Shown piece after piece: positions 59,500 to 64,000 of a stretch of 64,000 nt of DNA; position 1 is the stretch's first letter, and each line of letters starts with the position of its first letter. Origin of the DNA: Pectinophora gossypiella (Eukaryota; Arthropoda; Insecta; Lepidoptera; Gelechiidae). The position numbers and the translations under genes are program-made. The stretch is from NCBI RefSeq assembly GCF_024362695.1, contig NC_065422.1, positions 496,001 to 560,000 on the forward strand, read 5' to 3'. The notes under the pieces were generated by a model, which did no database searches, was not told the origin of the DNA, and saw only the letters and a list, made by a program, of their open reading frames with translations.

Positions 59500-59572
59500 G
59501 ACAGTGATAAAAATGTATGGGATTGACATAAAGTGACATGTTGACATTTTTATGACTGTCACAAGGTTTAAT
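59500..59572. mobile_element. Small palindromic MITE-S, copy 2
   Basis: GACAGTGATAAAAATGTATG, GGATTGACATAAAGTGACAT and ACATTTTTATGACTGTCA; shorter loop than copy 1, about 100 bp away. Confidence 0.55.
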
Positions 59573-59637
59573 GAAGTTTGTCACTGACCTCACAACCCAC
59601 GGACATATGAGAGTAGAAGAATGTCAGAGGTACAGAA

Positions 59638-59702
59638 CATTTTTTTTGTCGTAACCTAATTGTAAATTTCCCGCAAATGGCGTTAACTTCTTGGGCGGTC
59701 AT
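59638..59702 (-). mobile_element. R10 3' end
   Basis: T8 then GTCGTAACCTAATTGTAAAT, CCCGCAAATGGCGTTAACTT and GGGCGGTCA. Confidence 0.45.
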
Positions 59703-60190
59703 AACTAATATTATGAAGAGATATAATCTGTATGTCTGAAGGAAGTATTCTCAGGAGCTCCACAACCGAATTCGAAAATTTTCGCAGAAGACAGCTATAT
59801 TATTCCTGGGTGACATTGAATATATTTTGATAACTGAAGTCTTAGAGGATGGAGTCGCGAGCGAAAACATAGTATATCATAAATCTGCAAACGAAAGCAT
59901 TCTACTATTATCTTCGTAAACTGGTTCAACCCTTTGTATCTCCAGTTTTGCTAATTCAGGATTGCTGTACAAATGGCAACACTGCGTTTTGCTTTACCGA
60001 CGTTATTAATTGCACTTTGCTAAATTGACTTGGCTTTGTATAAATGGATTTAGATTTCCAACGTCTACGCTATTCCGGTTTATTTGTCGTGATTGGATTC
60101 TTGAGTTAGAGTATCTGGGTTTATTTCTTAATTACGTATGCTTTGTTAGCTTCTGAGATCTGAGCGAGTTGAGGAGCGAACTAAAATGGT
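59703..60190. other. No gene seen
   Basis: No frame with a domain. Confidence 0.3.
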
Positions 60191-60194
60191 GCTT

Positions 60195-60340
60195 GTCTTT
60201 CTGGGCTTTCTGGATATTGCAGGCGTGAATCACCTGATTGTCCCAAAAAGTATGATTCCATGCTTCTGAGGGTGTTAAGCTGTCGGTACATCTCCACCAA
60301 CCCGCACTGGTGCAGCATGGTTGTGTATGTTCTATAATAT
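60195..60340 (-). mobile_element. SINE-D-like fragment
   Basis: GGCGTGAATCACCTGATTGT, CCATGCTTCTGAGGGTGTTA and CCACCAACCCGCACTGG; diverged. Confidence 0.4.
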
Positions 60341-60409
60341 TTGAGTTTGGATCCAAATTTGGATTTTAGATAATTGATTGATATCATGTGATTTCTTTCT
60401 AGTCGAAGT

Positions 60410-60692
60410 GGGGACGAATCACAAAAATCACTTTGTGATCACTAGTTTCAATGCGACATTATAAGCTGATTACCTGATTGTCCAAAAGTAAGATGATCCG
60501 TGCTTCGGAAGGCACGTTATGGCAATACGCCCATGTTAAATGAGACTTAAAAATAGTTGGCGAGGAGTGAATGTATATACAATACAAATCCTGAGCCATG
60601 TCAGGGGCCTTTGGCGGCTCAATAGTAACCCTGACACCAGGGTTGATGAGGTTGGTACTCCACCACAGAACCCACACGATAGAAGAAGAAGA
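60410..60692 (+). mobile_element. SINE-A with small internal rearrangement
   Basis: GTGGGGACGAATCACAAAAA, TTGTCCAAAAGTAAGATGAT, CGTGCTTCGGAAGGCACGTT, about 70 bp of foreign sequence (60,518-60,592), then GCCATGTCAGGGGCCTTTGG and CACACGATAGAAGAAGAAG. Confidence 0.65.
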
Positions 60693-61240
60693 ATACAAAT
60701 ATGCCTGCCCTTGGTGTGTTTCTATGCTAAATTACTTCTTCGCCTACTAAATAAGTAGTTGCTTCCTGTGTATACGTATTTATTTAGTTACTTTTTTTAG
60801 TTTCTTAGTGGCTCAGACTTCTCAGGTAAAAATACGAGCGTGAAATAATTGAAGAACACATTTCTCACGGGGTTTTTTTACGAAAAAGCTGTCACTTTAC
60901 TCTTATTTAACAGGAGCAAGGAAGGCAAATGCTTACCCCAACTCTTGTGAAACTAACTATTGTTAGCTACCAACAAATTCACTGTCTGTCAGACCCGTGT
61001 TCTGTACTAATTTCACTATTTGCCCTTTTCATTCCTTATTCATTGGGAAGGGACAATAATTATTCGAAGCCAGTTCTTTATTGTCGTGTTGATTTATCTT
61101 GGACGCCATCTCCTGATTGGTTTTGACGGGAGAAGTGGTGAGAAGTACGTTTGACTCTCATTGTGAGTTTCAAAGTTCCAATCCATCGTGAGCCTAAACC
61201 AATGATTTAAGAATTTGTCTATTTATTACATATATTTAGA
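60693..61240. other. No gene seen
   Basis: A 65-residue frame at 60,929-61,126 has no domain. Confidence 0.3.
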
Positions 61241-61247
61241 TCATATA

Positions 61248-61380
61248 CAGGGTGTTAGTGACATCGTAATGAAAACTTTGAGGGATGATTCAGACCATGA
61301 TTTTGAGTTGATATCAAGTGGAATTTTCCGTCGCAAAAGTATGAAACAGAAAATAATAAAAAAAACACTAAAATTTATAT
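61248..61380. mobile_element. MITE M3, half copy
   Basis: CAGGGTGTTAGTGACATCGT, GGGATGATTCAGACCATGAT and TCAAGTGGAATTTTCCGTCG, without its mirrored half. Confidence 0.55.
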
Positions 61381-61423
61381 GATTTTTCCTAACTATCTAC
61401 TTGTATGTACTTGTACAGGATGT

Positions 61424-61648
61424 AAGCGAAATCGGAACAAACACTGAGGGGGATGATGCAGCTCATTATTCTGAGTTAATAATATCAAGTGGAATTTTCC
61501 ATCGCAAAAGTATAGAACTGAAAATAATTTCAAAAAACAAAAAAGTACATGAATTTTGTGGCTTAAAATCCCACTTGATATTAACTCAGAATCACGGTCT
61601 GGATCATTCCCCTCAGTATTCGTTACGATGTCACTAATACCCTGTATG
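61424..61648. mobile_element. MITE M3, full copy
   Basis: CAGGATGTAAGCGAAATCGG to GATGTCACTAATACCCTG with mirrored blocks. Lies 44 bp after the half copy. Confidence 0.6.
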
Positions 61649-61659
61649 ATCATCATACG

Positions 61660-61725
61660 ATCAGCAGTGAAATCAGGGTTGATGGGGTTGGTAATCCACC
61701 TCACAACCCACAAAGAAGAAGATCT
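61660..61725 (+). mobile_element. SINE-A extreme 3' end
   Basis: AATCAGGGTTGATGGGGTTG, TAATCCACCTCACAACCC and ACAAAGAAGAAGA. Confidence 0.5.
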
Positions 61726-61928
61726 CCCGGTCTATAAATTCTAACCACTGAAATTCTGTCAGTCTGTCCATCCATTGTGCATAATGGAGGATACATTAAT
61801 TCAGTTCTGAACACTCTCATTACAGAGCAAAACACACAGACACGTCCCGCTTTCGTATTATGAAACATGATCCGTGAATAACGAACCTAATTTTGTTATG
61901 CTACAGTGCATATTTTATGATATCTATT

Positions 61929-62200
61929 CTTCACTTCGAGCAGGTTGAGCTAAATTCAATTCTCAATTCAAATCTCAATTATTTATTGCATTCCATGTAG
62001 TACAATGGGGTGTAACATAGGCATAAGCATTAAGCATCTTAATGAAGTTGAAATTGTTTGCATGCTTCACTTCGAGCAGGTTGAGCTAAATTCAATTCTC
62101 AATTCAAATCTCAATTATTTATTGCATTCCATGTAGTACAATGGGGTGTAACATAGGCATAAGCATTAAGCATCTTAATGAAGTTGAAATTGTTTGCATG
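61929..62200 (-). repeat. Perfect 136 bp tandem duplication of a LINE tail
   Basis: 61,929-62,064 and 62,065-62,200 look identical base for base. The unit includes ATTTATTGCATTCCATGTAG, the inverted 3' end of a LINE (TGCAATAAAT on the minus strand) with an AATTG-rich tail. Confidence 0.85.
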
Positions 62201-62525
62201 ATTGGTATATACTGTAAGTGTAAGCATTGACTGATAAATAAATAAATACTTACTTACTTATAGAAACTAAAACATGGACCCTGTAGGGCACAGCAACGTT
62301 GAAATGAGGAGGAGGATTCCAATCGTATTTGCAGTATCATACATCCTTAAACTCACGCCCGCGGTCCGTAAAGGGGCGAACAGAGACATAAATAAATCAC
62401 TAAGACAATGCAAAAGGGTGTTCATTATTATTTTGGGTTGCAGTTCAATCATGAATATACCTCAAAATATAAGTAAAAAGCAGAAAAGGTTTGAATCCCG
62501 GTTCGGGTTCTAAACAACTGAATTC
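62201..62525. other. No gene seen
   Basis: Includes an RTE-like 3' UTR scrap at 62,350-62,395 (AAACTCACGCCCGCGGTCCG). Confidence 0.35.
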
Positions 62526-62529
62526 GACT

Positions 62530-62815
62530 CTTCCTCTTATCGTGTGGGTTGTGAGGTGGAATACCAACCTCATCAACCCTGGTTTCAACCCTGGTGTCAG
62601 GGTTATTACTGAGCCGCCAAAGGCCCCTGACATGGCTCATGTAACGACTACTAACAACAGTAAGTAGCAACCGGGACCAACGGCTTAACGTGCCTTCCGA
62701 AGGATAAACTTACTTTCGGACAATCAGGTGATCAGCCTGTAATGTCTTAACCAAACTAGGGATCACAAAGTGATTTTTCTGATATGTCCCCACCGGAATA
62801 CGAACCACACTCCGG
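62530..62815 (-). mobile_element. SINE-A, head decayed
   Basis: Minus strand: GTGATCCCTAGTTTGG, central domain, ATGTCAGGGGCCTTTGGCGG, a local duplication of the ACCAGGGTTGA block, and CACCTCACAACCCACACGAT. Confidence 0.7.
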
Positions 62816-62820
62816 GTCTG

Positions 62821-63010
62821 ACGATGAATCCGACTTTATGAATTTGAATTCATTTTTGGATCATTGATAACTTATATCACGTGGTTTCCAGAATATTTGT
62901 CCTATTACATGGGATTCCAAAATGGCTGGCGAGGAGTGGATACATATATTATTACTTTACACCTCTGCCTACCCCTTGGGGATAATGGACTGATGATATT
63001 TTATGTTATG
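62821..63010 (+). mobile_element. SINE-E
   Basis: TGAATTCATTTTTGGATCAT, TATATCACGTGGTTTCCAGA, AAATGGCTGGCGAGGAGTGG, ACACCTCTGCCTACCCCTTG and ATATTTTATGTTATG: the reverse orientation of 20,815-21,010. Confidence 0.55.
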
Positions 63011-63254
63011 TTTCTTTTTAAGAAGTGAAAAGCTCAGGAAAGAAAAAAAGGAAAGGGAAGACTATGGAAAGGCTCGACGTTCAAGAACAATATGGCAATG
63101 GAAACGCTTTTACGCCACATTTTGTTCGAACACAATACATGATCGCAATAATTAAACATTAATTTTTTAATTTACTTTTGCTTATTATTTCGATAAATCA
63201 GCTCATAGTCTCTAACAGTACGAATGTTACATACCAATACTTAAAAAAAAAAAA
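63011..63254. other. No gene seen
   Basis: Unassigned spacer with an A-rich run near 63,242-63,255. Confidence 0.3.
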
Positions 63255-63255
63255 A

Positions 63256-63860
63256 CAGCATATATACGTCCCACTGCTGGACACAGACCTCCCCTTAATC
63301 AACCAGAGGGGGTAGGAAGCGTAATCCACCAGGTTGATCCACTACGGGCTGGTGGAGATGTTTTTACGGTTAATAGCCGAGATCAACTGCTTAACGTGCT
63401 CTCCGAAGCACGGAATCATCTTACTTTTTCGGATAATCAGGTAACTCAAGCCTGCAATGTCCTTACCAAACAGAAAGAAAGAAAGAAAGAAAGAAGCGTT
63501 TATTATAAAGGGACACCACAGCAACAAATATAAAACAAACAACAAATATACAATAAAAAACACGGAGTAACACATAACTTACAATCAAACACATAATAAA
63601 AAAAATAAAATAAAAAACAACAACATACACGAGAAACACAAACAATCGAGTGTATGGACTGGTCAACGATGGTGGTGGTGTCCTTTATAAAAGGGCCTCA
63701 CTCAGCATAAGCTGCGGCGCGAGCCACGACGCTGGTATTCTGTGGACCCTGCTAAGCGAGGCACGGAAGGCAAACAAAGTGATTTCGACAATGTGCCCGG
63801 GAATCGAACCTGGACCTCCAGATCGTGAGCCTATCGCTTTAACCACTGGGCCATAGAGCC
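63256..63860 (-). mobile_element. SINE-D (HaSE1-like), split by a LINE tail
   Basis: 63,256-63,473 holds the RTE-like tail, body and central domain. After the insert, 63,769-63,860 holds the tRNA-like head (GGCCCAGTGGTTAAAGCGAT, B box GGTTCGATTCCCGGG on the minus strand). Confidence 0.75.
63474..63768 (-). mobile_element. LINE 3' UTR with (CTTT)n tail inside SINE-D
   Basis: Minus strand: GGGTCCACAGAATACCAGCG-type start, GCTTATGCTGAGTGAGGCCC, GTTGCTGTGGTGTCCCTTTA, ending in a CTTTCTTT repeat. AAACA occurs on both sides, a possible target duplication. Related in sequence to 13,845-14,070. Confidence 0.6.
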
Positions 63861-64000
63861 TGTTACAGAGCATTAATTTACGGAACATGTTAATTATAAC
63901 AAAAGCAAAGCGTGTCCGTGCTCGATATACAACAATAAGCTATTCTAATTATGACAAATTCGACTGAATAAGTTTTACGCGTATTATCCTCTATACATAA

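Noticed and set aside
61929..62200. CRISPR-like or satellite array
   Set aside because: Only two units, no spacers; a simple tandem duplication.

Overview
The window looks like an animal, most probably moth (ditrysian Lepidoptera), intergenic or intronic region built almost wholly from transposable elements. I found no host protein-coding gene, no rRNA, no convincing functional tRNA gene and no CRISPR array. Most short open frames lie inside repeats. The moth assignment is an inference from the repeat types: SINEs that match my recollection of the HaSE1/2/3 families of Helicoverpa armigera, Lepidoptera-style Helitrons ending in CTAG, and RTE, CR1-like and Jockey-like LINE debris. No database was searched.

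Main coding content. (1) A nearly complete CR1-like LINE on the minus strand, about 33,300-38,280: a 5' UTR, ORF1 (PHD finger, coiled coil, C-terminal domain), an overlapping ORF2 (endonuclease plus reverse transcriptase) broken by one single-base frameshift in a T6 run at 34,774-34,779, and a 3' UTR ending in an ATTCT-type pentamer repeat. (2) A 5'-truncated RTE reverse transcriptase on the plus strand, 45,363-46,538, whose stop codon merges into a TGA microsatellite. (3) Many short LINE ends at about 5.2, 5.5, 6.5, 6.7, 14.1, 24.5, 25.9, 27.4, 31.8, 38.6, 39.9, 40.6, 47.6, 48.1, 53.1 and 63.5 kb.

SINEs fill much of the rest. SINE-A (HaSE2-like), SINE-D (HaSE1-like) and SINE-H (HaSE3-like, with a 5S rRNA-like stretch) share a central domain around the motif GGGACCAACGGCTTAACGTG. 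SINE-D and SINE-H also end in a piece that matches the 3' end of the RTE in this window, so the SINE-LINE partnership is visible here. SINE-B is an unrelated tRNA-headed family with many copies; SINE-E is a fifth.

DNA elements and foldbacks include a TA-flanked MITE with CAGTCATGAGCA ends (seven copies), a palindromic MITE with CAGGGTGTTAGTGAC ends (whole and half copies), several long inverted-repeat elements (1.65-2.48, 3.97-4.11, 25.3-25.5, 26.73-26.96 and 43.17-43.85 kb) and two Helitron-like elements. The most unusual item is a small hairpin element present three times (17.9, 57.0 and 58.6 kb), each copy flanked by a 12-13 bp direct repeat. That suggests target-primed insertion rather than DNA transposition.

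Nesting is deep and often datable: SINEs inside LINE tails, LINE tails inside SINEs and MITEs, and MITEs inside SINEs, several with exact target-site duplications. Region by region: 1-33 kb is a mosaic of SINEs and MITEs; 33.3-38.3 kb is the CR1-like LINE; 38.4-44.8 kb is mosaic with a 684 bp foldback; 45.4-48.2 kb is RTE-rich; 48.3-64 kb is mosaic again.
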